Shown piece after piece: positions 36,501 through 51,000 of a DNA stretch of 64,000 nt. Position 1 is the first letter of the stretch. Every line of letters begins with the position of its first letter. The notes below the pieces were generated by a model that was not told the origin of the DNA, did not search any database, and was given only the letters and a program-made list of their open reading frames with translations. This DNA is from Amaranthus tricolor (Eukaryota > Streptophyta > Magnoliopsida > Caryophyllales > Amaranthaceae): contig NC_080052.1 of the NCBI RefSeq assembly GCF_026212465.1, positions 17,453,239-17,517,238 of the forward strand. Direction: 5' to 3'. The position numbers and the translations under genes were made by a program.

Positions 36501-39500
36501 AAACAACAAACAACTCATACCTGAGCATAAGCATTTCCTTTCTCATATTCAGTAACACTGTAGTTGTAAGTCAACTCCATGACAGCATTTTTATCCTCGG
36601 GACCATAGCCCAACATTGCTATTGTATACTGAAATAGAAAATAGACAAATTTACAACAGGCCCAAAGGGCTAACAAATTTTATCACGCCTCACATCTTAA
36701 GCAAAAATAGTTTTTTTTAAAAAAGCAAAAAGAAAGTCTCACATATACCCTCCTTCCAAGTCTTATAGCTTAAGTTGTTAGAAGTTAAAACAGTGAGACT
36801 ATCAGATTCAACAAAAAAATTACAACACTTCAATAAGCCTGGAACCCAATCAGTATGAAACAAGCTAATTGTATGGACAAAATTATCTAGCAAATCTCTA
36901 TCAAAAGTAACATGCTATGCTCCATTGAGATTGAAAAGGATATGCAAGAAGAGTTCTAGAGCACACAAAATCATGAGTAGGTATAGATTTACAAGCATAA
37001 GTCCATGCGGAAAGTCTGCTAAACAACTAATGTGGCGAAAAAAAAACAAAAACAAAAAAAAAACTGGAGATGAATGAATCTAAAGTATTTAAAAAATAAC
37101 CATCGTATCTCAAGGTTAAGTTTTGATAATTCCTCGATGTTAGTCACATAGAGAAAAGGGGAGATGAATGCAACACTCCAGATAACATATTGATAGTTTA
37201 TGACAGAATTGATTAATTTATGTGATAGTCACCATTTTATAAGAGTAACTTCCCTTTCGTACTCAAGTGTTCCTTTCTATGGACCGACAGAAAATGCTGC
37301 AGTGTGGACACTGGACAGTGATGCAGAGGTATCGTTTTGCTTGGGATATATTTGAATTAATACTTCAGAGCTTCACCTAGTTGAAAGTAAAAAGTCATTC
37401 ACATAGCCTAGTAGTTGTTCATACCACCTTGGCCTTCTATAATTGGGGGTGAGGAAGTTTGACACCCCTAATCCCAGTCCCGAGATAAATAGATTACGAG
37501 AAGAAAAATAGTAGATTTAATCTTCCACGAAACTAGACCATCCACAGTTACGTTCTAGAAGCACTTTCAATGGGATTATCAAGTCCTACCTATGGGTTCT
37601 TTAAAGGAAGTTACTTCCCATTAAAGCAAGTTGCAGCACAGTGCAAAACCATAGTAGGCAAGTTCATATCTTGCATAACCAGATTCAGCAATATGACATG
37701 CTAGACATTTTTACAATGCAAAAGTGGATACAATGCAAGCTGCACTACATGACACATGAGGCCCCTTCAATGGATGAGGAATACAGAATCATATTCTACA
37801 ATAAGAAAACCAAGTTAAACACAAACGTCCTGCACCAGTTCCCTTTAATCTGCTCAACAGAACAAGAAGAGGCATCCAACATATTTTTTGAAGAAGCAAT
37901 TTGTGTGAGATCAACTTTACATCATTACATCCAAAATAAAAATTCTAGTCTTAAGCCACTGATGCGACAAAATATTCGCAGTACAAAAATCCTGAGACAT
38001 AAATAGAATGTACAATTATATATGTGGATCAACCAAATAACCTCTAGTATAAAACGAAGTTCTGGCAGAACAATTGCAACATCTTGGATCAGCACATATG
38101 AGTTTCACAGAGTATATAAGATTAACTGAAGCAAGAAGCAATATCGAATCATATGAAGTTATTTCTCATTACACACAGAACACAAAACTGCCTGTCTGCC
38201 TTAGACTTTAGGGCTTAGGCCATAGCAAACAGAGCTATGAACTTTTTTACTGACATAAACATATTAAATGCAATATGTTACCTTATACTGTGGATTATCC
38301 CGCGTCCGCAAAAGCTCCATGCCATAAGCCTAAAAAAAATGTGCTACTTAGTTCTATATGATAATATCTTGCGTCGAGTAAATACTAGCAACTTTTACCT
38401 TCTTGTAGAAATCAATGGATCGATCAAGATCACCAACTCGCAGCATCACTTGGCACAAAGGCTCAGGTGTAGACCCCCTTTCAATGAGTTCAAACTTGTA
38501 ACCATCAGGATCTTCAATGAAAGCAATTACAGTTTTGCCGCCCTTTACAGGTCCAGCTTCCCGAGTTACTGTTCCACCTTTAGCCTTTATAAGCTCCACA
38601 GTCTTGGCCACCTGCACAAAGACAGACAAATAATATAATTCCAGCAACACATAGAAGCAAGAAAAAATTACACAGAAATAGGTAAATATAAATTAGTCAG
38701 CCAGAGATTCGCAAGGAGATCTTCTCAGATAAAAAATCACTTTTAAGTACCTATGTATGATAATATTGCCATTTTATAAGCTATATAAGAAAATGCAGAA
38801 TATTTCTGTCTTTTCTTTGATCACGTGGGCAATATCATGCAATTTTGAGACCAAGTTTTTTTTTTATCTCAGTGTCAATCGTAAGTCACATGTTTACAAC
38901 TCAATAGATGTTTTAGACATGAGAGGTGATTGCATGATTCCAGGATCTTTTAAGCACTTTACCCATATAGAGATAACATTTATTATTTCAAAGTGCTATT
39001 CATACCATCCAACTTTCAAATTTTTTGGGGTAACTTAAGGGATGTCAGTCATTAGTCAACTTATCATTGGGTTAATATTTTGGCATTAGCATAAGTCTGA
39101 AAGATTTCAGGATATATTTTGGATTCTTGATGTTTAAAAGAAACTTTAATATCAAATCTATTGGCTTTGTTCAATAATATAAAAAATATTGAAGCCAGCT
39201 TCATAATGATAATTCCTTTTCAAATCTATTGGCATCAAATTACACATATACTGCACCCAAACTAAGTTGCAAGAAGCACTATTCTGCTTTGCCTTCATAA
39301 TATTAATCCAACTCACAATGTAAACACAAGTCCACGTCGTATTGTATGGGCTACATTGTAAAAGTTTTCAAATTTATCAGACGTGCAGTGTAAGAAACAA
39401 CATTCTAGGCGGGTTCGACTGGGCCAATATTTGGCGGTACGACAACTGTATGACCATGTCTATAACCGCATTTTGCACTATGATCCAACTTAACAAGAGA

Positions 39501-42029
39501 CCACCTTCATTAATAGTATAGACAATTTAAATATACTTCTATAAATTATTTATTGTCTTCACTTCTAATTATTGCGATCTGACATCATGGAATCCACATC
39601 AATCATAAATACAAAACCAAATGGAATACCAAAACATAAGTTTTAGACAATCATTGAACAACTTCTTCAAATTGTGTTGACTATTGAAGGTTGCAGTGGT
39701 TAAAAGTTTACACTAGGAGCTGGTATAACATCTACATCAGATCAAGAATTCACATATCCCAAATATTTAAGAGATAGGGTCAAATGTTACAAATAAATTT
39801 GGATTCTTTTCATGTTGTGGGCTTTGAATACAACTTTGAGACATTGATGATTGAATGGGGCTAGGGGCTAGGGGCTAGGGGCTAAGTGGTGACTGAAGTA
39901 AGAATATGACAAAGATATGTATGCCAACTTACATATTCAAAGAAATTAAACGCATACTGAATGATCCAAAACAGAGTAAAACACATGCCTAAACCCAATG
40001 CCCGATTCATCTTAGAATTGTCGGACCTGAGTCCCACATGCCTCATTATTATAATAGAAAGAAAACAAGATTTGAACCAAGAATTTCTTCCTTCAAACAA
40101 TGATCAACCAAGCTAATATAAACTCCAATTAAAATCAGAACTTTAGTTATAAAAAACCATTGATGCAACTAATTGCAAATTGAAACTGCAGCACTACTTA
40201 TATGTAACTATTTCAAAATACTTTAATTACATTAAGATAAAAAAGAAAGAAACATAAGAGATCAAAAACTTCACATGGATCAAAAGCAAAACTGCTCTGA
40301 ATATTGAAGCTTATAAATTATACTTAATACCATCAAAAGATAAGAACAGAATCTTACATCTTCCACTGCAATGCCAAAATGTCCGAAACCAGTTCCAATA
40401 TCATATTTGTCAACTCCATAATCTAACAACATCATAAGAACAAAACATGATTATAAACTAGTTTGGATTATGTATTACATTTCCATATAACAACAGTTAG
40501 TTACTATCTTGCAATAGGTAACACATCTGATAAGGATCAATATGGCTTACTGTAAGTCAACTCTATAACAAAATGTGAATCCTCTGGCCCGTATCCAAGG
40601 AAGGCATTAGTGTATTTTTCCTCTGGTATGTCACGTTTTCTCAACAACTTCATTCCTAGACACTCTGTGTAGAATCTGAAAATCATCAATATCCGTCACT
40701 CATGCAAAATATAAGTATTCACAGATTATCAAACTGTATCATAAAGGATCATATAAGTACTTTATTGTCCTATCAAGATCTCCAACACGGTAAACAACAT
40801 GGAGCATTCTTCGATTGTCCTTCTTCACCCATTTCAAGACATTTTCTTCAACCGCGCTAGTGCTGGCTTGCGCAGCATTTCCAGATGCATTTACCGACAA
40901 GCTATTGCCTTCCCTCAGCAATCTAGAAGCTCTTAAACCGAAAGAATGCAACTGAGGAACAGCTGGAAAAAAACCAACAATGTAACTGAGATATCGTAGA
41001 CTAATAACTACCCCCTTCATCCCATAAAGTTCATTACACTTGTTATACATGATCTCGAATAGGCAAAATTGACCATTGATATCTACATTTAAATACTCAA
41101 CAGAATGCCAAGCCCTCAATCCTAAAATTCAATAAAAGTTCACAATTTGAAAGTACAAATTGAAATTAATATGACATAATCCCATTTGACAACAAATTTC
41201 TCATTAGATTTTAAGTTTCTCAGGTATAAATCACTAAAGTCAATGGACTATTTCAATATCTATGCAACAAGGATCAAAAACCATTCTCATCTCAACAAAT
41301 GGATTTTGAACACACCATGCTAACTCATTATTCTTAGATGATAATTATTCCTTTCAATATACACCTGAGCTCCAAAACCATTATAGAAGCTATTGTAAAT
41401 AACAAATTAATTGCATTCTTTTGAGAGCTTAAATCTTTCCTTTCATATTTCAATATCTTACACAAGGCTAGCTTGTCAAATATTCAATTAATAAATCCCA
41501 TTACAAAGATTATTGCTAAAACAACACATTTTTGTCATGTTATTTAATTGTCAAAGTGCCACCACTAAACATAGATCATATAGGAAATCAATGTAATTGA
41601 ACTATATAGTAAAAGGCAAATTCCTTTGTTCATTTCTGTGTGTAAGATGCAAAAGCTTCCAACTTTAATAGGTCAAAGAATTAATTACAAAAGAATGAGG
41701 TGGGTTAGATAGACCATTCAAGCTTTCAAATAACAGCTAGAAGACCAATTAGTAAGAGGTATAATTCCAAAATCTTCAATTACTTAAACATTATGTAACG
41801 ACCCATAACTCAAATTCGCAATTCGAAGGAAACCCAAATCAATTAATACGACAAATGCCAATAAAAAACGATAAAAATCAAAACTTTCGAAAATGAATTA
41901 TGAAATTCACATACCATTACCCAAATGAAGAGAAGATAAGGGCTTGATAGACGAGGGAGAAACAACCCCAAAACGGGTATTCAAAGAAAATCTGAAACAA
42001 CTAAGAGAAGGTCTCATAGTGGATGCCAT
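33534..42029 (-). CDS. GLX1: glyoxalase I (lactoylglutathione lyase), two-domain chloroplast type
   Basis: Nine exons on the minus strand: 42029-41915, 40962-40761, 40675-40551, 40422-40358, 38611-38399, 38329-38282, 36628-36521, 35463-35323 and 33575-33534. They join to 1059 nt, 352 residues. The Ser/Arg-rich first 60 residues look like a chloroplast transit peptide. Two tandem glyoxalase domains follow. Domain 1 (about 92-215) has His93, Glu144, His162 and Glu210 at the metal-ligand positions. Domain 2 (about 222-345) has Gln223, Glu274, Gln292 and Val340, so it probably binds no catalytic metal of the same kind. The enzyme isomerises the hemithioacetal of methylglyoxal and glutathione to S-lactoylglutathione, the first step of methylglyoxal removal. 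The C-terminus [12 protein letters not shown] is typical of plant GLX1. Intron 8 carries SINE copies. Confidence 0.95.
34265..34375 (+). mobile_element. Au-like SINE fragment
   Basis: Plus-strand match to the Au-type plant SINE layout: GGGTCAATCGAG (shortened), GTAAGGTTACGTACATCCAA, CCCCCAAACC, TGTGGAGAGCCATT, then a TTGTTGTT 3' end. It lies in intron 8 of the glyoxalase gene and is internally deleted compared with the copy at 35134-35265. Confidence 0.6.
35134..35265 (-). mobile_element. Au-like SINE
   Basis: On the minus strand: GGTCAATTGGAAACAACCTC (close to the Au SINE box B region), GGGTAAGGATGCCATCCGAC, CCCCCCAAACCCCACCCTAG, GTGGGAGCCACT, AATGGCGTTGGG. It shares its 3' half with copies at 34265 and 45727. 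It lies in intron 8 of the glyoxalase gene. Confidence 0.7.
39857..39884. repeat. GGGGCTA x 4 microsatellite
   Basis: Four exact tandem copies of a 7-bp unit in intron 4 of the glyoxalase gene. The unit is G-rich on the plus strand and could form a G-quadruplex in principle, having four G4 runs. No function is implied. Confidence 0.9.
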
Positions 42030-42260
42030 TGGTAAAATTCGTACCATTCTCTTAACCTTTTTGATAATTTATATCAATTTAACAAAACCCAAATGCAAAA
42101 GAACTTTTTTTTTTTTGTTTGTGTTGATTCTTGGTTAAAGTTTGATGATTGGAAACCGGAAACGGTGCGACAATCAATGAAGGAAAGAAGAGAGTAGAAG
42201 GGATAGAGACTAAGGAGTGTTTTTATTAGCTCATGTCAGCAGTTGTGTGAGCTGTGTGTT
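42030..42260 (-). promoter_or_regulatory. probable promoter and leader of the glyoxalase gene
   Basis: The region immediately upstream of the ATG at 42029 has a T-rich tract (TTTTTTTTTT, reading A-rich on the gene strand) at 42103-42120. No clear TATA box or known element was identified. Limits are arbitrary. Confidence 0.3.
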
Positions 42261-43035
42261 GCCACTTTGTAACAAGTAAAGGCTTGAGAATTGAGATGAA
42301 GGATAGAATAAAGGAAAAGGAAGTTGTTGATTTAAGTGAACCGAGGTTCTTTGATTCTTTTGGTGGTTTGTGATGCTAAAATGAATGAATGAATGAACGA
42401 AATATTGATCTCAAGGTAATTTGGGATTTGAGTAGGGATAGTGATGGATAAGAATGTGTTCTGATTATCAGTGATTTTGATAATAATTAATAAAAAATAA
42501 TTTTTTAAATCTTTGTGAACTCGATTCACAAAAGAATTTTGAGATCAGTTGGATCGAGTCAAATTGATAACAATCCAACCCATAGTTGACACGATATTTG
42601 ACCAAATATTATATGATCTGGATCACGCCTGTCGGATTGTTTTAACAGGTCCAAACCTTTCTCTCATATTTTCAATAAGACTCATTTGCAATCGGAGGCA
42701 TTTTCAACATGCCTTATAATTAAAGTGTGACTCTAGTTTAACTTAAACGTCGTTCTTTTGATTAATTATTGAATTACAACCTTAAAAATTCAATTTTCTA
42801 ACTTTTTTCCTTCTAGTTGTATACTTTAGACCTAAAATACTCCTAGTATCAAACTTTTGTTTTAAGTTATTTAATCTAATGTACATTTAGATCAATTTTA
42901 ATCAAAAGTCCTTAAGCAATTTATCAGTTCATATTTTAAATTGGGATCAAAGTCTCTACTCTAGAAACTAATCTACTCACTAATCATAGAAGTAGACATG
43001 AAAGTTACAATTTAAACCAAAAACATGTTTCTAGA

Positions 43036-43697
<662 letters not shown>

Positions 43698-44097
43698 CAA
43701 TTAAAATGAAAATACTAAAAATGAAAAACAATTAATAGTAATAATGCAATGAAGAATAATAATTGAACATAAAAATTGCAACTTTATTGAATTCAATCTA
43801 ATAATGAAACAAGCAATTGAGAAAACCGACATAAATGAAATGATTGGTAAAACTAAAGCATAAAGAAAACTTACAGAGTGATACAAGAGTTTTTAATCCA
43901 ACATAATTCTTAAGGAGAGGCTAACTTGGAAAAACAAAATCCAAATTTCAGCCTTGATATGAATAAACATAATTAAAAATTAAAATATGTTAACCAAAAA
44001 CTGACATTTCAAATCCGCTTCCAGGAGTAACGGACTCGTCGCCCATGGATGGTGTCTGGTCGCTTTTCTTTGCCTCAAATACTTCATCTCTAGTAAC

Positions 44098-44258
44098 TAG
44101 CGACAACTTGTCGCATTTTTGTCAGGCAAAAGTGACGAGTTATCATTTTTCTTCGACTCGATGTAAGCTTCTGCAATTAGCAACCACTCACTAATTTTTT
44201 GACAGGAAAAAGCGACGAGTCATCGCTTTTCTCTGAACTTGATATTCTCTTCTACGGG
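44098..44258. repeat. diverged tandem duplication of about 79 bp
   Basis: Copy 1 is about 44098-44176 and copy 2 about 44178-44258. Shared order: AGCRAC, then TTTTTGWCAGG, then AAAARYGACGAGTYATC, then TTTTCT, then GATRT then CTTCT. Additional GACGAGTC words nearby at 44030 and 44263 suggest older copies. Unknown function. Confidence 0.5.
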
Positions 44259-45036
44259 GTTGGCGATGAGTCATGGAAAACTTTACTAATAAGCTACGAC
44301 TCGTGGCTTTTTATTGTTGTTGATTTTTGACTCTTGGTGTCACCACAAGGTAAGGGTATTAAACTATATATTCAAGCCTTTATCCTTTTATGATTCTATA
44401 AGACCGTTAAAATCTCTTTTTCACCTCAAAAAACACATAAAATATTATAAATAAGCTTTTGAGGCAAAAATACACTACTACACAACTATACATCAAACCA
44501 TGCAAAATAGTTCTATAACTTTAGAAAAAAGAATATAAATGTCATCAATAAGTGCCAATAATTATACTTCTCAGATTGAAATTGGTATCTTTATTTGAAA
44601 CTCACTTTGAAAAACAAAACACATGTTAAAATATCAATATATAATACCTATTTAATTAAGAAAGCATCACATTTTGTTTCTCACTGCTTTAAGTCAAATG
44701 TTTGTTGTAAAATCAAAGACCTTTGGAGGAATGACTACAAAAGTTGCAACAATGATAGATCTTATAGATCTTATGTCTTGTCTATCTATACTCATCCAAT
44801 TAGACTTCCCGGAAATGGTAAAGTAAAGATATTGGAGTTATTACAAAATTGCACATAGATATATACTAATGAACTTTTGAAAAATGGATCCAATTGTCGC
44901 TTATTTTAGGCACTCCAAACCATATAAAGGAGGCAACCAGAATGGTTACCAAATACAATCCCGAGTTTCCAAGACGCATCGCACTTCCGCTTCGGTTGAG
45001 GCTGCCACTTGGTTCTCTTGTTTTGGTTTTGATCAA
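44259..45036. other. intergenic between two minus-strand genes
   Basis: The 3' flank of the SCPL gene and upstream region of the glyoxalase gene. Mostly AT-rich. 44884-45036 is less AT-rich and directly follows the SCPL stop on its own strand, so it is likely 3' untranslated sequence; the plus-strand ORF there is incidental. Confidence 0.35.
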
Positions 45037-48000
45037 CTAGAGAGGTTTACACGCAAACCATCTTCTTAACATAGTTGAACTTTCGTGTGGGTAAAACTCA
45101 GAGGCACAATGTCCTGCTCCCTGTGAGTAAAGACACATAGCCATAATTAGAGTCAGATAATAAACATGACTAATAGGGGTCTAATTCATTAAGAATAAGC
45201 TCTTTTGTTAATAATTTATGATTGATGGATTCTATGAATAATGCGATTCTACCTTAACTGTAGTGTATGTCAAATCGTAATGACTGTTAGAAAACTTTGT
45301 GACATATCTGCATAAAACAATACGATGAAGTCAAGAACTTACCATGGAAACCCGAAATAGGTGATGGAAAGAAAATGAGTTTGAGGAGTTACCCAACAAC
45401 TTTCCCATTTACAAACCATGGCCTCCAATAATCAGAAATTTGCAAGTTAAGCTTGTCAATCCATGTCAGAGTGCCAACATATGTAATTTGCAGATCTTGA
45501 TCACCACTGTTAAGAAAATGTTACTCATTTTTACAAAATAATTACTTTGCCCGTTTCATTACCATGGAAATGACATGGTGCATGTCATAAAAATAAACAA
45601 AACAAATTGTTCCTATTACCACTATTTAGTACTAATAGCCAAACTAGCCTAAATTTTTCTAGAACTAATCAGTGAATCAAATTCTTTCATAACTCGAAAC
45701 TAGTTTAATTAACAATAGAAACATTCCATTACCCCAATACCATTAAGTGGCTCCGACCTAGGGTGGGGTTTAAGAGAGTCAGATGTATGCAACCTTATTA
45801 TTAATGATAAAACTAACAAAGACGTTATTTTCGATTGACCCAAGATAGCAAACGTCAGGTTTAACTTTACATAAATAAGAAGTGCACATGATTTAATGAA
45901 TCATTTTACTTTAGTCCATTATAATCTGAAACAAATTATAAATTTTTCGCCCACAAAAATAATGGACATAGTCAAAAGTAGTTTAATAGTGAATAAAATT
46001 ACAAACTCTACAGTCTAGTAGCCCATTATATCTTTAAAAACACTATGAAATAGTTAATGCAAGGATATTTAATTAGCTAAAACATTTATCATAAGAAAAG
46101 ATGATGAGTAGAATGTATTACTCGTATATTAGAGCCCTGATAGACTTATTTGTTAAATTTTGATGATAACTAATGCTGCTTGTCAAAGTCATGTTGTATG
46201 ATCGAGCCTTCAAAGTTGCGTTACACCGAGTCCAGTGACCTACTGTTCCCTATACATCAATCAAGGATAGTAATGAAAGGCACATTATATAGTTCTTAAT
46301 AAAACCAAGTTTCTTACCTTTCGAACATGAAGTGCTTCCCGAACCTGAATGTTGTTAGCCCAATTGTCGATGATCAAGTTATAATTTTTCTACATTATCA
46401 AAAATCGGAAGGCTGGTTATCTCTCCCACAAAACATAGAAGACTTGGTATAGATTGAAAAAACTACAAAAAATAAAACCTTGACAAAGAAAAAAAAAAAA
46501 AAGATTACCCGACACCAAATTATTGGAGATGAAACATTGCACTTAGGCTCCAATATATGTTCAGGAAAAAGTAGATCAAAAACCTGCAAAAGAGATAATT
46601 GTTAGTCCAAACCTTTCCACACATAGTTCACCTGTTTTTATTTTTTTATTCGGGTGTAAGGCTAGTGAATCCCCGATAGGCAAGGAGGGAAGAGGAATTG
46701 ATTTTTCCATGGTGAGAATCGAGCCCTTGTAATAGATAGTTTACCTGTTTTAAAAATACATGATTACTACAATAACATTGCCCTGATGCCTTTAAAAAGG
46801 CTCTCACCTAGGCAATGGTGGGTTGGTTTGTCCATAGTATGATAATGATTTCTAAATACTAACTCAGTAGATCAAAATAAAGTGAACGTAAAAAATTCAA
46901 GATTACTAAGACTGAGGATGAACATTCAATATCACTCACTTTTGATCCTTCATTTAGATTCTTTGTGCAATCTGCATTGCTAACATTCCAGTGTGGGCCA
47001 CCACAACTAGATTTGGTTGCCTGTACAATGCAAGATATATATTCAATAATGAAGATTTACTAGTCTATTGTGCTTGATTAGATTCTAATGACTGATTTAT
47101 TTGTAAGAAAGAATACATTATCAAGATTCATGTCAATGTTTTCTTTCAAACTGATACTGTAATGATTTTATTTTTGAATGGAAACGATGTAGACTACGGT
47201 AGTGTTTGGTATGTGTTTATTAGGTTCAAGTAAGGGATTTACTATACTCATTCCATTACATAGTGTTTATGATGAAATTGGGTTAACACAAAACCTTTCA
47301 TAAGGGTAATGGATACCTCCAAATTGTTACCACTCATTTCTCTCAGGAAAAACCAATTCCCTTTATTTTGTTGTTATCTCTTTCTTCTCATTCCCTTGCA
47401 TTTCTTTATACCAAAAAGTTGATAATAAAAACAGTTAAAATTACCCTTATCTCTAGTTATGCATTCCCTTTCCTTTACATTTCCATTTTTCATACCAAAC
47501 ACCCCTTATATGTGAAGACACACACTATTTATCTTTCCCAAGAACACAATCTTGCTAATGATCTTTTCTAGACATGTACTATTATTTTCCTAATTTATAA
47601 AAATGAAACAGTGAATTATAAGGCAAACATTAAATAATGAAAATGAAATCAGTCTTCAAAAACCAAGCCATATGCTTTTGAAAAATTAGTAATCAAGACA
47701 TCTGTTAAGGTTTGTTATACACCACAAAACTTGATTTATTTAGAGGCATTAAGCAAGGGTGAAAAGTTGTATCATCGACAAGTGAGTGTGTAACGAACCA
47801 ACCGAAATGAAGGGCGTTACAGGAGAGAGTTGTGTAAGCTTCTTAGCTCATTGGGCGAGAATCAAACCTCTCTAAATTCTTATATACATATTTATTCTAA
47901 TACCGCAATTTTCATCTTTTCATAATGTTCAAGTTACGTCGGTCTATCACAAAGTGAAGATCTAATAATTGCTTTACTAGTGTGATTCTTTAGCAACCAA

Positions 48001-51000
48001 TTTTTCTGAATGAATAAGCTGGGTATAAGGTAGTACCTCATAAAAGTCATCAGATATTAGGGATACACGATGGGCAAAATCAATTCTTGCGGTTGTTGCA
48101 CTACCGTTTAATTCAGTCAGTGGACTTCCAAGAACATATCCCTGAATCACAAAACAATGAGGTGCGTATTAGTTGATGAGACTTTAGGTACCCTTTAATC
48201 GATACGTATTTTAGTATGCTATTATTGATAACGTACAAGTATTAGTATAGATTCTTAAAAGAACATTAAGAGATACAGAAAGAGTTATTAAGAGTGGGTA
48301 AAATGCTATAGACTGGGACTCTTAGTCTTAAATGATCACAATTATTAGTAAGCATCTTCCAACCCTTATATAAAGGGATCTACCACTCATTATTTTATGC
48401 CATACATCAAACATTCTAACTTCAATTATGTTTGCCAACGAACTCTCTCTACTTTCCTTCAACAAGTAGTTTAATTGTCCGATTTTGACTTCTTGAAATT
48501 TGAGTTACGAGTATGTTGATCAATAATATAAACATGTCTGATTTTGGCATTAAAATGAGAAATGTGAATGCCCAATATTATTCTCAGGAGTCAAGGACGA
48601 ATCTCCTGGGCTGCAAGAATGGTCTGGTTAGTTTAAGGTCTGCTGGTGTGTTTAGGATGGCTGCATGGGCTTGGTTTTGGTAGTTCTGATCCTGGGGTTT
48701 TCTGGTCTGGGGGATGTTTGGGGGACGTCGCAGGAATTCCTTTTGGTCTGGAGTTTTCTCTGCTGCAGAAACTGGAGGAGCGTTTCTCATCTGTGACGGC
48801 TGCTTGAGTTCTGTTGCTGTCTTGTTGGGCTTTTTCTTGCGTAGGCACCTACTAAGGGAGGGTCATTATCCTTTTTGTGACTGATGGTTTTGGTTTCCTT
48901 TGCTCGTTTATAGGCTAGTACAGGTTTGTTCTAGATGATGTGTGGCTTTTTGGGATCCCGTGTGAGCGTTTTGGCTGGCTTGTAGCCTTTCACTGAGCCT
49001 TGTCTAGTTGTAATATAATATAAATACATCTCCAAAGCCAATACCGAGTCATTCACAAGCATAGAAATGGTTTTTGGATGGATGGATTGTGAGGTTTCAA
49101 GTAAAATAAAGGTATATACTCCTATTTGCTATTGTGGAAATAAGAAAATTATACCTTAATGTTGAGTTGTAATCCAGTTCCATCATCATTTCCTGGATGA
49201 CAGATACTTGAAAAATCATACAGAGATATTGATGAGAAAACTAGCCATCAACAAATATCATGTTAAATATTGCGAAAATGACACGCAGGTTGGAAACTAT
49301 AAAGCTAGTCATCAACAAATCACCAAGCATGAAAATAACATTGAGTGACCTAAAGTTCAATACCATTAACAATCTCTTGCGTGATAAAAGGGACGATAAG
49401 TCCACAGGCTGAGCTACCACCAACGTAAAGAGGATTTTTCGCAAAATGAGGATGCTCAGTAAACCACTGCACGCACAAAAAATCAGAGTTGCTCAAATGA
49501 ATGAGTTTATGGAAACCATCAACAGCTAGCTAAACTATGATAAACTATCGCCCAACACCCCCCTCGCTCCAAAAAAAGATGGACCAATATGAGGAAAAAG
49601 CTTGTTAGGATTGCACTCAAGTTAACTTACCTTTTGTAGAAACTTATAGATTTGCTTTGATGCTATTATATCTGTGGTAGAGTAAAATTCAGCACTAGTT
49701 GCATAAGAGAATCCGGTACCTACAGGTGATTCCAGAAATAGTATGCTGGCAAACTGGTTTCAAGAAAAAAGAAAAGCAAGAAGAATAAAAGATTTATGAA
49801 CAAAGCTATTGTATCAGATATACTCGTAAATTATACTTGTATGTCAGGAAATAGGATATTACATAGCACAAACAAACCGATTGCAGCAAATGTATGTACC
49901 TTGGTCCAAGCGTTGGGATTTAGTTGAAGAGCCGGTAGATCAGTCTCCCAAGTAGCTGTAGTACGATTGAAACTTATTCCTGTATAGTTGAAAGATAATG
50001 GACCTGTGTAGTCCAAGTTCCATGTATTAAAAACAAGCTTCCTCGTGAAACAATCATACAGTGTAAGAGAGTATAGTATTTAATGATCCACTTAACAGCA
50101 GAGGAAGGATTATTTCCTTAGCTATTAGGATATACAAGAAACAATAGAGTGATAACCTTATCAGGAATAAACTTCGAACTATATCAGCTAAATCAGATGT
50201 ATGAGACGAGATGGAGACACACATGATGGCAGTTCAACGAGACACTAAAACTAAGAAGTAAATGTAAAGTGTGAAAAGAAGCCCCCCAAAAGAATAGTTT
50301 ACTTTTGCTTCCGGTTGTCGAAAGCACCAAATAGTGTAAAAACAAGGCCGCTAGAAGTTAGTTATTGCTATAATTTTTCTCATAATAACTTGTATTGCAT
50401 AAAACTCTTTCTGGCTAAAATGTTTTTCATAACTAGACATAACTAAGATTATGTCATGATTTTATCTCCATGGGAGTACGGGTATGGATTGTCCATCACT
50501 TTCCCTCACCCAAACCTTGCTTCCGAGCGGGACATTGGGTATGATGATGATGTCATGATTTTATGACCTTAAACATGGTTATTTGGTCTGATAATCTCTA
50601 GTGTCTATTTTTATCTATTATAAATATGATATATGAAAGAGAATGACTCGAACCCAACAATGGTAGAAAACGATGTAGAAGATGATTAAAAAACAGAGAA
50701 TGAACAAGAGAACACAACAACAATCAACACAATGTGTGTATGAGGTATCAATGGATACCTCCCCCTCAAATAAAGTATCTTATCATTAATATAATCTCAA
50801 TTACACTAATGACTCAACTTACAATAGTTAAGAGTACACTCTTAACCCATAAAGGTTTCACCTTTAATAGTGAAACTCCACAAATGGCACTAGTAGAAAG
50901 AAAACACTCTAATGGCCAATGCCCTAGCTTCTCTAATGTATTTGCCTCTCCACTTGCCTCTAGTAATGTTCTAAGACTCTCTTATATAGCCTAGCACATG

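Noticed and set aside
37641..38006. 121-codon plus-strand ORF
   Set aside because: Lies wholly in intron 6 of the minus-strand glyoxalase gene and has no recognisable domain.
39857..39884. Telomere-like repeat
   Set aside because: The unit is GGGGCTA, not TTTAGGG, and only four copies exist; a simple microsatellite is enough.
44884..45069. 61-codon plus-strand ORF
   Set aside because: Antisense shadow of the last SCPL exon (45120-45037) and its 3' flank.
46640..46745. tRNA- or SINE-like segment ending GAATCGAGCCC
   Set aside because: The internal promoter-like words are present, but the cloverleaf cannot be folded and no A-rich or T-rich tail is seen.
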